A DNA stretch of 64,000 nt, taken from NCBI RefSeq assembly GCF_032154225.1, contig NZ_JALDYF010000006.1:124001-188000 (forward strand). Direction: 5' to 3'. Under the pieces are notes generated by a model. That model did not search any database. It had not been told where the DNA came from and saw nothing but the letters and a program-made list of their open reading frames with translations. This document shows, in pieces, positions 24,343 through 33,297 of this stretch. The DNA is from Psychrobacillus sp032154225. Lineage in GTDB: Bacteria > Bacillota > Bacilli > Bacillales_A > Planococcaceae. Made by a program: the position numbers and the translations under genes. Position 1 is the stretch's first letter. Each line of letters opens with the position of its first letter.

Positions 24343-25800
24343 TTGAGTAAAAATACGTTGAAGCAGTTATGTGAACTCTATACAAATCTAACTGCGGAGG
24401 ATATGGTGATTTTAAATAACATAGCCTTCACTTTGCAATTACAAGCAGATTTGAACAATGCTTATATGTTTATCGACTGTAAAATGAAGGACAGTGAGCA
24501 TGCAATTGTTGTTGCAGAGGCTTTTCCAAGATCAGAGGAAGCGGTTTACGAAAACTCTGTCATCGGGAAAATTGTTTTTGAATCATTTGAACCAGGTGTT
24601 TTTTACAGCTATCGAACAGCAAAAAAATCACATACTGGTTATGCTGTTACGCAAGAAGGAAAATCAGTTGAACAGAGCGTCATCCCGATAAAAAATAGTG
24701 TACATCAAGTCATCGGTGTACTTATTTCCGAAAAGGAAGTATTCCAACAAGTACCTTATAGGACAGATCAACAAAATGTTTCGTTTGGTCAAGAAGAACT
24801 TAGTAAAATACTTGGGAACAATCCAAGTGAAATGCCACTTGTTTCGGATTTGTTAATGGAAATTTTTTTATTATCAGATAATGAAAATAAGTTAATTTAT
24901 GCGAATCCTGTTGGTGTTAGTTTTATAACAGAGATAAGTCAGCAAGATGAGATTCGCAATAAAAATATAATCGGTTTATTACCTTTTTTGCAGGCAGTCT
25001 ATGATTTTAAAGAAGATGTTTTTATATTTGATTTGACGGTAGAACGAAAAAACCTAATCGTAAAAAAAATTAGGATGAAAGAAAAAGATCATTTAAAAGG
25101 GACACTTATTATTATTCAAGATGTCACGGAACTACGCACGAAAGAAAAAGAGTTGATGATGAAATCTGTTGTTATTCAAGAAATTCATCACCGAGTTAAA
25201 AATAATCTTCAAACAGTTGCTAGTCTTCTAAGACTTCAGATGAGAAAAGGGTTTCCGGAAGAAAGTAAGGTCTATTTTGAAGATACACTGAATAGAATAT
25301 ACAGTATTTCTTCTGTGTACGAGCTAATTCTCGCCAATTCAAATGCAGATGATGAGGACGTAAATATCGTCGAATTAACGAAAAAAATATCATCAACAAT
25401 GGTGTTAAATGAAATAAATAAAAAAGTTAGCTTGATTATTCAGTCAAATGGAAATAGAATATTAACAACATCCCGGAAAGCGGTTTCAATTGCGCTTATT
25501 ATAAATGAGCTTGTACAAAATTCGCTTAAACATGCATTTCCAGAGGATGCACAAGGCCAAATAGAGGTAGACTTTTTTTCAGACAAGGATTTCTTAGAGC
25601 TTCATATTTTCGACAACGGAGTCGGGATGGAAAAGCCAAAATTATCACTTGGGCTTGAAATCGTCCAAAATCTAGTGATAAATGATTTAAATGGGGAATT
25701 TAGATATTTACCTACAGAGCAAGGAACGCATGCGGTTATAACGTTTCCCATCAGTTCGGAGGTCGTTATCTATTATGAAAAAGAAAATATTGATAGCTGA
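24343..25800 (+). CDS. eutW: EutW ethanolamine sensor histidine kinase
   Basis: 485 residues, soluble. An N-terminal sensor domain (about 1-140, beginning LKQLCELYTNLTAEDM) is followed by a PAS-like region (about 160-275), a HisKA_2 phosphoacceptor helix with the His in IQEIHHRVKNNLQTVASLLR (about 281-300) and an HATPase domain (NELVQNSLKHAFPE, DNGVGM). Known EutW kinases autophosphorylate in response to ethanolamine and pass phosphate to EutV. The start is TTG with a weak site (GAAACGAGACG), so the exact start is less sure. It overlaps eutV by 26 bases. Confidence 0.9.
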   Translation: MSKNTLKQLCELYTNLTAEDMVILNNIAFTLQLQADLNNAYMFIDCKMKDSEHAIVVAEAFPRSEEAVYENSVIGKIVFESFEPGVFYSYRTAKKSHTGYAVTQEGKSVEQSVIPIKNSVHQVIGVLISEKEVFQQVPYRTDQQNVSFGQEELSKILGNNPSEMPLVSDLLMEIFLLSDNENKLIYANPVGVSFITEISQQDEIRNKNIIGLLPFLQAVYDFKEDVFIFDLTVERKNLIVKKIRMKEKDHLKGTLIIIQDVTELRTKEKELMMKSVVIQEIHHRVKNNLQTVASLLRLQMRKGFPEESKVYFEDTLNRIYSISSVYELILANSNADDEDVNIVELTKKISSTMVLNEINKKVSLIIQSNGNRILTTSRKAVSIALIINELVQNSLKHAFPEDAQGQIEVDFFSDKDFLELHIFDNGVGMEKPKLSLGLEIVQNLVINDLNGEFRYLPTEQGTHAVITFPISSEVVIYYEKENIDS

Positions 25801-26344
25801 GGATGAATCCATTATTCGTATGGATATAAAACTGATGCTACAAGATCATGGCTATGAAGTAGTAGGTGAGGCAGGAGACGGCGATAGAGCGATAGAGCTA
25901 GCATTTTTACATAAACCAGATCTTATCTTAATGGATATTAAGATGCCAAAGATAAATGGGTTACAAGCTAGTAAAATAATTGCGAGTCAGCTAGATTTGC
26001 CGATTCTTCTTATTACTGCATATAGTCAAAAAGAATTTGTCGAAAAAGCTCAACAAGATAATATTGTTGGATATTTGGTTAAACCAATATCGGGAGCAAA
26101 TCTAATTCCTGCAGTGGAAATTGCCTTACATCAATCTGCTAAAGCAAATCGTCTAAAGCAAGAAATTCAAAATGCACACCAAGAGATTGAGAAAAGAAAA
26201 GTGATTGAGCGCGCAAAAGGGATTTTAATGCAAGAAGAAGCATTAACAGAACAAGAGGCTTTCAAAAAGTTGAGAGAAACAAGTATGTCTAGGCAGATGA
26301 CAATGGAGTCACTTGCTCAGGAAATCATCTTACAATACAAGTAA
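25775..26344 (+). CDS. eutV: EutV ANTAR response-regulator antiterminator
   Basis: 189 residues. Receiver domain (about 1-120) with acidic pocket AEDES, phosphoacceptor Asp in LILMDIKMPKING (about 52-56), conserved Thr/Ser and Lys (ITAYS, VKP). A coiled linker leads to an ANTAR domain (about 130-189: VIERAKGILMQEEALTEQEA). In enterococci, phospho-EutV binds paired RNA hairpins and prevents termination before eut genes. Two matching hairpin/terminator sites occur here (26351-26392 and 28689-28747). RBS CGGAGG lies upstream inside eutW. Confidence 0.93.
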   Translation: MKKKILIAEDESIIRMDIKLMLQDHGYEVVGEAGDGDRAIELAFLHKPDLILMDIKMPKINGLQASKIIASQLDLPILLITAYSQKEFVEKAQQDNIVGYLVKPISGANLIPAVEIALHQSAKANRLKQEIQNAHQEIEKRKVIERAKGILMQEEALTEQEAFKKLRETSMSRQMTMESLAQEIILQYK

Positions 26345-26350
26345 ATAAAA

Positions 26351-26392
26351 AAGCAAAGGCGCTTAAGGAATATATTCTTTAAGTGTCTTTTT
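26351..26392 (+). promoter_or_regulatory. Candidate EutV antitermination site and terminator before eutH
   Basis: A small hairpin AAGC-AAAGGC-GCTT (26351-26364) has a hexaloop with A at position 1 and G at position 4, the rule for ANTAR protein targets. Its right half overlaps the 5' arm of an intrinsic terminator, GGCGCTTAAGGAATA / TATTCTTTAAGTGTC (26358-26387) followed by five T. The two folds are mutually exclusive. A convincing first (P1) hairpin was not found. Confidence 0.7.
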
Positions 26393-26490
26393 GTATTTCT
26401 TTAGGGGGGTGTTAGCTATTCAAATAGCGGGGAATGAAAACTCAAGGAGATAGTTCACATATCAATCTTATAACTTAGGGGGAAATTATT

Positions 26491-27747
26491 ATGGCAATGA
26501 TAGGTACAGTAGTTGTGTACATAATTATGATTTGTGCAGTGATGGGTGCGTTTGCAGCTATTAAAGATCCAGACAATGGTCTTGGAAAAGAGTTTATGTC
26601 TGGTCTTCATGCAGTAGGTCATATTTTCGTACCAGCAGCAGGTATTATGGCTTCTATTCCATATTTAACATGGTTTATCGATAAATTTGTAGGACCAATT
26701 TTTCATACGATTGGAGCAGATCCTGCAATTGCGGCAACGGCAATTTTAGCATCGGACATGGGGGGCTATCAATTAGCAAATGCATTGAAAGAGTCCTATG
26801 AAGGATGGATTATGGCACTTATTGTAGGATATATGGCTGGAGCAACAATTGTATTCTCGATTCCAATGGGACTAGCAATGCTTGATAAAAGGGATCATAA
26901 ATATATGGCACTTGGAATTATGTCAGGTGTATTAACAATTCCAATTGGTGCATTCATTGCATCTGTTTTAGTGTTATTATTTGATACAAGGGTACGCGAT
27001 GTTATTAGTACAACATCAGAATCAACGTATGAGTTTGTCATTAGTTATGGACAAATATTCATAAACTTAACACCGTTGCTCATTTTTGTTCTTTTGATCG
27101 CCGGTGGACTGAAATTTTTCCCTGGAATTATGATTAAAGGGTTCATGATTTTTGGACGAGTAATGGATGCAGCTATTAAACTAGTGCTAGTATTCTCGAT
27201 TGTGGAAGTTTTCACAGGCTTGTTTACTACTATTTTTGGAGCATGGGGCTTCGATCCAATTATGGCAGACGAAGCAGATCAATTCCGAGCGCTTGAAACG
27301 GCGGGATATATCGGAATTATGTTAGCAGGAGCATTCCCAATGGTTTATTTATTACGTAAATATGCTTCGACACCGTTAGAGGCAGCTGGACGCAAAATTG
27401 GTCTTACATCTGTAGGTAGCGCTGGTATTTTAGCTACGGTTGCAAATATTTTAGCGATGTTCTCACTAATTCGATATATGAGACCAAAAGATAAAGTAAT
27501 CAATATTGCATTTGGTGTATGTGCGGCTTTCTTATTGGGAGATCATTTATCGTTCACAGCAAACTTCCAACCGAATATTATTTTACCGGTTATATTAGGG
27601 AAGTTAACGGCAGGTATTTGTGCAATTTTAATTGCGTATTGGCTATCGGTTCCAACAGCGTTGAAGCTGGAAGCACAGGATCGAGCTGCTGGAATTATTA
27701 GAAAAGATGAGTATTTAGAAGATGGAGAAGTACCTGTTAAAGCGTAG
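26491..27747 (+). CDS. eutH: EutH ethanolamine transporter
   Basis: 418 residues, about 10-11 membrane helices. AAIKDPDNGLGKEFMSGLHA near the N-terminus and AATAILASDMGGYQLANAL (about 86-104) are EutH signatures. EutH imports or facilitates uptake of ethanolamine at low concentration or low pH. It is the first gene after the candidate EutV-controlled terminator and has a strong site TTAGGGGGAAA. The 99-base leader between terminator and start contains a further short hairpin (GCTAT / ATAGC) of unknown use. Confidence 0.93.
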   Translation: MAMIGTVVVYIIMICAVMGAFAAIKDPDNGLGKEFMSGLHAVGHIFVPAAGIMASIPYLTWFIDKFVGPIFHTIGADPAIAATAILASDMGGYQLANALKESYEGWIMALIVGYMAGATIVFSIPMGLAMLDKRDHKYMALGIMSGVLTIPIGAFIASVLVLLFDTRVRDVISTTSESTYEFVISYGQIFINLTPLLIFVLLIAGGLKFFPGIMIKGFMIFGRVMDAAIKLVLVFSIVEVFTGLFTTIFGAWGFDPIMADEADQFRALETAGYIGIMLAGAFPMVYLLRKYASTPLEAAGRKIGLTSVGSAGILATVANILAMFSLIRYMRPKDKVINIAFGVCAAFLLGDHLSFTANFQPNIILPVILGKLTAGICAILIAYWLSVPTALKLEAQDRAAGIIRKDEYLEDGEVPVKA

Positions 27748-27774
27748 TTTTCGCCATAGAAAAGGAGTGGTTCG

Positions 27775-28116
27775 ATGAGCGAAGAGAAAAAAAGGTTTAT
27801 ACAAGAGTTCGTTCCAGGGAAACAAATTACATTAAGTCATTTAATCGCAAATCCAGATCCAGATATGTTTGTGAAGCTTGGTATTCAAGAAGCTGGAGCA
27901 TTGGGAATTATGACATGTACGCCAAGTGAAACGGTTATTATAGCTGGGGATTTGGCAACAAAAGCAGCAAATGTAAGAATCGGTTTCTTAGATCGCTTTA
28001 CTGGAAGTCTTGTTATTGTTGGCAGTGTTTCAGAGGTGGACATGGCGATGCAAGAGATTAATCGTTTTTTGTTTGAAAGATTAGGCTATACGCCAGCGGA
28101 AATAACGAAGTCATAG
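27775..28116 (+). CDS. eutS: EutS microcompartment shell protein (BMC-H, permuted)
   Basis: 113 residues. Starts with the EutS-type segment RFIQEFVPGKQITLSHLIAN that forms the beta-barrel of this circularly permuted shell protein, followed by the BMC core (ALGIMTCTPSETVIIAGDLA). EutS forms bent hexamers in the shell facet. RBS AAAAGGAGTGG; 27 bases after eutH and 15 before eutP. Confidence 0.92.
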   Translation: MSEEKKRFIQEFVPGKQITLSHLIANPDPDMFVKLGIQEAGALGIMTCTPSETVIIAGDLATKAANVRIGFLDRFTGSLVIVGSVSEVDMAMQEINRFLFERLGYTPAEITKS

Positions 28117-28131
28117 GGATGTGCATATACC

Positions 28132-28653
28132 ATGAAAAATAGAGCAATGTTAATCGGTTCAATAGGAGCAGGGAAGTCCACGCTTACAAATGCTTTGCTA
28201 GGTAAGGCAGTACCTGCTGTTAAAACGCAATCGTTGATCTATTATGACTGGATTGTCGACACTCCGGGTGAATACACGGAGAATCCGTTTTTTTATAAAA
28301 ACATTATGGCTACGGCATTAGAAGTAACACATGTCTTTTATTTGCAAGATGCAACAAATGGAAAAATGATTTTTCCACCGGGATTTAGTACAGCTTTTAC
28401 AAAGCTACCGATTGGGGTTATTACGAAAAGTGATCATCCAGATGCGAATTTAGAACGATCGATTAATATGATTCGTTCGGTCATTTCATATGGCCCCATT
28501 GTTATTACTTCGGCTACTAATGGAACGGGTATTGAACATCTAAAAAAACTAGTGGAAATAAGTGATATGGAATCGATGAAAAGTTATGTAGTGGATGCAC
28601 AAGATGAATGTTTATTGTTCACTGATCAGCTTTACAGTTCTCGAAATCTTTGA
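28132..28653 (+). CDS. eutP: EutP P-loop acetate kinase/GTPase-like protein
   Basis: 173 residues. The N-terminal P-loop GSIGAGKSTLTNALLG (about 9-24), the switch-like IVDTPGEYTENPFFY and a TKSD motif (base recognition) give a small Ras-like NTPase of the EutP/PduV family. Salmonella EutP has acetate kinase activity, which would complete acetyl-phosphate to acetate with ATP gain. The cluster has no separate ackA, so EutP may fill that step. The second candidate antiterminator follows. Confidence 0.9.
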   Translation: MKNRAMLIGSIGAGKSTLTNALLGKAVPAVKTQSLIYYDWIVDTPGEYTENPFFYKNIMATALEVTHVFYLQDATNGKMIFPPGFSTAFTKLPIGVITKSDHPDANLERSINMIRSVISYGPIVITSATNGTGIEHLKKLVEISDMESMKSYVVDAQDECLLFTDQLYSSRNL

Positions 28654-28661
28654 TATATTAA

Positions 28662-28747
28662 CACTTATCAAGCAAAAGTGAATGAAACGGCAAAGGCGCC
28701 TTTACTCCACGTAGATTTTTCTACGTGGTATGTAAAGGCGCTTTTTT
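28662..28747 (+). promoter_or_regulatory. Candidate EutV antitermination site and terminator before eutA
   Basis: A hairpin CACTT...AAGTG (28662-28680, loop 9) is a possible P1. Eight bases later GGC-AAAGGC-GCC (28689-28700) repeats the same AAAGGC hexaloop seen before eutH. Its right arm overlaps the 5' arm of a strong terminator: GCGCCTTTAC (28696-28705) with GTAAAGGCGC (28732-28741), an inner stem CCACGTAGA/TCTACGTGG, then six T. So eutA and downstream genes would need antitermination. The P2 stem is only 3 bp, so pairing is weak alone. Confidence 0.7.
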
Positions 28748-28795
28748 AACTTCATTTAGTAAAAGAATTTGATTAATAAAAAGTGGGGTGTGAAT

Positions 28796-30244
28796 GTGTT
28801 CAATTCTGATAGTAAAAAGGAAACAATGATTAGTGCTGGAATTGATATAGGCACAAGCACAACGAAACTAATTATTAGTCGATTTTCATTAATGAATGTT
28901 GCTGGAACGACACATGTTCCAAGAATTGAAATTGTTGATAAAGAAATTATATATAAAAGTCCGATATTTCGGACACCGTTGCAAGATGCTACAACGATTC
29001 ATGTGGAAGAAGTAGAAAAGATTATTCGAGCGGAGTATGTGAAAGCTGGTATTGAAGCGAAAGAAATCGAAACTGGTGCAGTTATTATTACTGGTGAAAC
29101 CGCAACGAAGCATAACGCAAAAGAGATGCTTCACTATTTATCGAACGAAGTGGGAGATTTTTTAGTAGCTACAGCTGGCCCTGATTTAGAGGGAATTATT
29201 GCTGCAAAAGGCTCAGGTGCTTTTGATTATTCTGCACGAACTGGGAAAGTTATTGCCAATATTGATATTGGTGGAGGGACTGCGAATATTGCAGTATACA
29301 AAGATAAAGAATTGCTTGGTACTTGTACGATGCATATAGGTGGAAGATTAATAGAGTTTCAAAACGGGAAGATCAAATCTATTTCTCCTCCTGTGAAAAG
29401 CTTGTTAGAAGAACAAGGTATTTCATTGCAAGTAGGAGATTTAACGAATGCAGCCGGAATTAGATTTGTGACACAATTCATGTCGGAATCGCTCGGGCGA
29501 ATTTTGAGAAATGAAGTGCAAGAAAAAGATCGAGTATTGCTGCTAGGACATTCACCGAACTGGAAAGAGAATGTAGAAACAATTACATTTTCAGGGGGAA
29601 TTTCTGAATGTATATACAATCATGAGCTAAATGCATATCAACCAGCAGAATATGATGACATTGGTCAAAGTCTAGCCGTTGATCTGCAACAAGCTGAAGT
29701 ATTGCAGCAATTTGAATGGGTTGAGCCAATTGAAACGGTGCGTGCAACAGTGTTAGGAGCCGGGACGCAAACAACCGAAATAAGTGGGGCTACAATCCAA
29801 ATTGCATCGAAAGAGTTGCCTATAAAAAATGTACCTGTGTACAATTTTAACTTTCGATCCAACTTTTTAGAAGGATTAGCAGATTTTGATGCAGCAATTA
29901 AAAGCGCGATTGATATGTATGATGCAACACGAGAAGGTCAGAATTTCGCATTGTATATTTCCGAACTGCCGTATATGGGCTTCCGAGATATTCAAAAATT
30001 AGCGGAAGCAATTATTCGAGTAATGGATAAGCGGCCCGATCCAGCACTACCAATCGTACTTGTTTTACAAACCGATCACGCTAAAGTCATTGGGCAAACA
30101 TTGCTTGCAATGCAAGTAAAACAAAGCATTATTTGCATCGACCAAGTTAGCGTAGATCACGGAGATTATATGGATATTGGTAAAGTACTAGACTCTGGTG
30201 TAGTACCGGTAGTAGTGAAAACATTAACATTTCACTCGTCGTAA
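28796..30244 (+). CDS. eutA: EutA ethanolamine ammonia-lyase reactivase
   Basis: 482 residues. The actin/Hsp70-like nucleotide-binding motif ISAGIDIGTSTTKLIISR opens the protein (about 13-30), with NIDIGGGTANIAVYKD (about 148-163) as the second phosphate loop and SGGISECIY later. EutA exchanges inactivated cobalamin in EutBC with ATP hydrolysis. GTG at 28796 follows AAGTGGGGTG; an ATG nine codons upstream lacks a site. eutB follows after 16 bases. Confidence 0.92.
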   Translation: MFNSDSKKETMISAGIDIGTSTTKLIISRFSLMNVAGTTHVPRIEIVDKEIIYKSPIFRTPLQDATTIHVEEVEKIIRAEYVKAGIEAKEIETGAVIITGETATKHNAKEMLHYLSNEVGDFLVATAGPDLEGIIAAKGSGAFDYSARTGKVIANIDIGGGTANIAVYKDKELLGTCTMHIGGRLIEFQNGKIKSISPPVKSLLEEQGISLQVGDLTNAAGIRFVTQFMSESLGRILRNEVQEKDRVLLLGHSPNWKENVETITFSGGISECIYNHELNAYQPAEYDDIGQSLAVDLQQAEVLQQFEWVEPIETVRATVLGAGTQTTEISGATIQIASKELPIKNVPVYNFNFRSNFLEGLADFDAAIKSAIDMYDATREGQNFALYISELPYMGFRDIQKLAEAIIRVMDKRPDPALPIVLVLQTDHAKVIGQTLLAMQVKQSIICIDQVSVDHGDYMDIGKVLDSGVVPVVVKTLTFHSS

Positions 30245-30260
30245 AGGAGGGCTTTCAAAA

Positions 30261-31625
30261 GTGAACTTACAATCAACTTTAGGTGGAATAAATTATAAAT
30301 TCCAAGATTTAAAAGATGTTATGGCGAAAGCGAATGAAGAAAAGTCAGGAGATCGCCTTGCAGGAGTTGCAGCCGAAACGGTACAAGAAAGAATCGCAGC
30401 AAAATCTGTACTAAGTGAAATACTTTTAAGCGATATTCGTAATAACCCATTAATACCAATCGAGCAAGATGAGGTTTCCCAAATTATTGAGGCTGACTTA
30501 AACGAGAAGGTTTATGGAGAAATAAAAAACTGGAGCGTCGCCGAGTTAAGAGAATATATTTTAAGCAATGAAGTTGGAGATAGAGAACTAAAACGTATTA
30601 GTAAAGGGTTAAGCTCAGAAATGATAGCGGCTACTGCTAAAATCATGTCTAACCTCGATTTAGTTCATGCAGCCAATAAAATTGAAATTCTCTCAACTTG
30701 TAATATTACAATCGGTCAAAAAGGTACTATCTCGTCTCGACTTCAGCCGAACCATCCGACAGATAATGTAGACGGTATGATTGCCTCATTGAAGGACGGC
30801 TTGTCTTATGGAATAGGAGATGCAGTTATTGGGATAAACCCAGTAGATGATTCTGTTGAAAGTGTGAAGCGATTACTTCATGCGACAAAAGATTTTATTC
30901 AGGAATGGCAAATCCCAACTCAAAACTGTGTTTTAGCTCATGTTACAACGCAAATGAAAGCAATTGAACAAGGTGCTCCAGCGGATATGATTTTCCAAAG
31001 TATTGCTGGAACAGAAGTAGCTAATCGCTCTTTTGGAATATCAGCAGAGTTAATAGCGGAAGCTCGCCATCTTGCATTAAAACAAGGAACTGGCACTGGA
31101 CCTCAAGTAATGTATTTTGAGACAGGACAAGGATCAGAACTTTCTGCAGAAGCACATTTTGGTATCGATCAAATGACACTTGAAGCGCGTAATTATGGCT
31201 TTGCGAGACATTTCGATCCATTTATTGTGAATACTGTTGTAGGATTTATCGGACCAGAGTATTTATACGATAACAAGCAAGTAATTCGTGCAGGTTTGGA
31301 AGATCACTTCATGGGTAAAATGCATGGAATTCCAATGGGTGTAGATATTTGTTATACGAATCATATAAAAGCGGATCAGAATGATATTGAGGATTTAGGG
31401 GTTTTATTGTCAGCGGCAGGTGTAAACTTTATTATCGCAACTCCGATGGGAGACGATTGTATGTTGAACTACCAGTCGATGAGTTATCATGATGTTGCTA
31501 CACTTCTTAATACATTTGGTAAAACGCCAGCACCAGAGTATTTGAAATGGTTAGAGAAAATGGGGATATATGAAAATGGTCGTCTTAGTGCTTATGCTGG
31601 GGACCCAAGTCTATTCACACGCTAG
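30261..31625 (+). CDS. eutB: EutB ethanolamine ammonia-lyase large subunit
   Basis: 454 residues, the usual length. A TIM-barrel that binds ethanolamine and cobalamin; GLSYGIGDAVIGINPVDDS and FETGQGSELSAEAHFGIDQM are characteristic, and MGIPMG-like HGIPMGVDICYTNHIKADQN lies near 350. With EutC it splits ethanolamine to acetaldehyde and ammonia using adenosylcobalamin. GTG start after AAAGGAGGG. Adjacent to eutC (19 bases). Confidence 0.96.
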   Translation: MNLQSTLGGINYKFQDLKDVMAKANEEKSGDRLAGVAAETVQERIAAKSVLSEILLSDIRNNPLIPIEQDEVSQIIEADLNEKVYGEIKNWSVAELREYILSNEVGDRELKRISKGLSSEMIAATAKIMSNLDLVHAANKIEILSTCNITIGQKGTISSRLQPNHPTDNVDGMIASLKDGLSYGIGDAVIGINPVDDSVESVKRLLHATKDFIQEWQIPTQNCVLAHVTTQMKAIEQGAPADMIFQSIAGTEVANRSFGISAELIAEARHLALKQGTGTGPQVMYFETGQGSELSAEAHFGIDQMTLEARNYGFARHFDPFIVNTVVGFIGPEYLYDNKQVIRAGLEDHFMGKMHGIPMGVDICYTNHIKADQNDIEDLGVLLSAAGVNFIIATPMGDDCMLNYQSMSYHDVATLLNTFGKTPAPEYLKWLEKMGIYENGRLSAYAGDPSLFTR

Positions 31626-31644
31626 GAGAAGGAGATGACATTTT

Positions 31645-32616
31645 GTGAATGAACAACTGATTAAACAAATTACAAAGATGGTCGTTGAAAAGCTCCAAAC
31701 GAGTAGTGTGAATACTGTTTCTCACGATCAAAATCAGGAGCAGCAACAGGTGAAGTTGCATCAAAATAATGATGTTGGAAAAATGGTAGTAGAAAATCCT
31801 TCATCTTCTGTGGCGGGAGAAGTGACGTTTTATCCGTCAACTAAACTTGTGAAAAAGCATGAGTATGCAAAAACATCATCTGCAAAAGAAGTGGATTCTG
31901 ACGAGAAAAAAGAAGCGTATCTATCGGAGTTACGTAAAAAAACACCTTCTCGAATTGCAGTAGGTAGAGCAGGATCAAGACCTAGAACAAATACATGGCT
32001 GCAGTTTCGATTTGATCATGCAGCAGCAGTGGATGCCGTTTACGGAGAAGTTCCACCAGAGATATTAGAGCGTTTAAATTTCTTCCAAGTAAACACGAAA
32101 GTGTTAGATAAAGAAGAGTATATTAGAAGGCCGGATTTAGGAAGAAGGCTTTCGGATGAATCGAAGAAAACAGTTTTAGATAAATGCAAGCGTTCTCCAA
32201 AGGTGCAAATTGTTGCATCAAATGGACTTAGCGCAAAAGCATTGGAAGCAAATTTAGAAGATGTATATTTAAGTTTGGAGCAATCACTAAAAAACTTAAA
32301 TATTGATATGGGTACTACTTTTTACGTTGATAAAGGTCGCGTTGCGTTAATGGATGAAATCGGAGAGCTTCTACAACCAGATATCGTCATTATTTTAATC
32401 GGAGAACGACCAGGGCTAGTTTCGGCGGAGTCATTAAGTGCTTATATTTGTTACAAGCCGAGAATAGGTACGATTGAAGCTGATCGGATGGTTGTTTCTA
32501 ATATTCATAAAGGTGGAATCCCTGCTGTTGAAGCTGGAGCTTATTTAGGTACACTCATTCAAAAAATCTTGAAGTACGAAGCAAGTGGTGTGTCGTTAGT
32601 AAAGAAAGAGGGATAG
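31645..32616 (+). CDS. eutC: EutC ethanolamine ammonia-lyase small subunit
   Basis: 323 residues, a little longer than the ~295-residue enterobacterial form. The first ~18 residues (NEQLIKQITKMVVEKLQ) form an amphipathic helix typical of microcompartment-targeting peptides, followed by a Gln/Asn/Ser-rich linker to about 95. The catalytic region starts with TPSRIAVGRAGSRPRTNTWL and contains RRPDLGRRLS and IGERPGL, which help bind cobalamin. GTG start after GAAGGAGATG. Confidence 0.95.
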   Translation: MNEQLIKQITKMVVEKLQTSSVNTVSHDQNQEQQQVKLHQNNDVGKMVVENPSSSVAGEVTFYPSTKLVKKHEYAKTSSAKEVDSDEKKEAYLSELRKKTPSRIAVGRAGSRPRTNTWLQFRFDHAAAVDAVYGEVPPEILERLNFFQVNTKVLDKEEYIRRPDLGRRLSDESKKTVLDKCKRSPKVQIVASNGLSAKALEANLEDVYLSLEQSLKNLNIDMGTTFYVDKGRVALMDEIGELLQPDIVIILIGERPGLVSAESLSAYICYKPRIGTIEADRMVVSNIHKGGIPAVEAGAYLGTLIQKILKYEASGVSLVKKEG

Positions 32617-32633
32617 GAGGTATCTGAACGGAT

Positions 32634-33281
32634 ATGAAAAAAATATATGCAGATATTTTATCTATGCAAGTAATTTCTAATGTGGATGCAGGTCTCGCTG
32701 AAAAGTTGAACTTACAACCTCACCAAAGAAGCTTAGGGCTATTCACTACAACGATTGATGATGTTGGATACACAGCTGCTGATGAAGCAACTAAGAAGTC
32801 AGACGTCGAAGTTGTTTATGCAAAAAGCTTTTATGCTGGTGCAGCACATGCATCAGGACCTCTATCGGGAGAATTTATCGGAATCATTTCAGGACCTTCT
32901 CCAGAAGAAGTGAAAAGTGGATTAGACTCCATTCGCATTACCATTGAGAACGATGTTTATTTTGAAGCAATAAACGACGATGAAAATCATGCGCTTTATG
33001 CGAAGACGATTTCTAGCTGTGGTAGCTATTTATCAGAAGTTGCAGGTATACAACAAGGGCAGTCGTTAGCGTATTTAATCGCTCCACCACTAGAGGCAAT
33101 TGTTGGTTTAGACGCAGCATTAAAAGCAGCAGATGTAACAGTATGTGAATTCTTTGGTCCTCCTTCCGAGACAAACTTTGGCGGTGGTTTACTAACAGGA
33201 AGTCAGTCCTCCTGTCAAGCAGCTACAGATGCATTTAGGGAAGCCATTTGTAATATGTCGAAGCGACCATTAGATTACTAG
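32634..33281 (+). CDS. eutL: EutL microcompartment shell protein (BMC-T)
   Basis: 215 residues with two tandem BMC domains, the pseudohexameric trimer whose central pore can open and which binds ethanolamine in other species. DVGYTAADEATKKSDVEVVY (first half) and CGSYLSEVAGIQQGQSLAYL (second half) align with EutL. RBS AGGAGGTATCTG. Spacing to eutE 16 bases. Confidence 0.94.
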   Translation: MKKIYADILSMQVISNVDAGLAEKLNLQPHQRSLGLFTTTIDDVGYTAADEATKKSDVEVVYAKSFYAGAAHASGPLSGEFIGIISGPSPEEVKSGLDSIRITIENDVYFEAINDDENHALYAKTISSCGSYLSEVAGIQQGQSLAYLIAPPLEAIVGLDAALKAADVTVCEFFGPPSETNFGGGLLTGSQSSCQAATDAFREAICNMSKRPLDY

Positions 33282-33297
33282 GAAAGGAGTGAATGCA

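Noticed and set aside
26311..26345. First (P1) ANTAR hairpin before eutH inside the end of eutV
   Set aside because: CTT...AAG pairings around 26329-26341 are too short and the loop lacks A1/G4, so only the P2 hairpin is reported.
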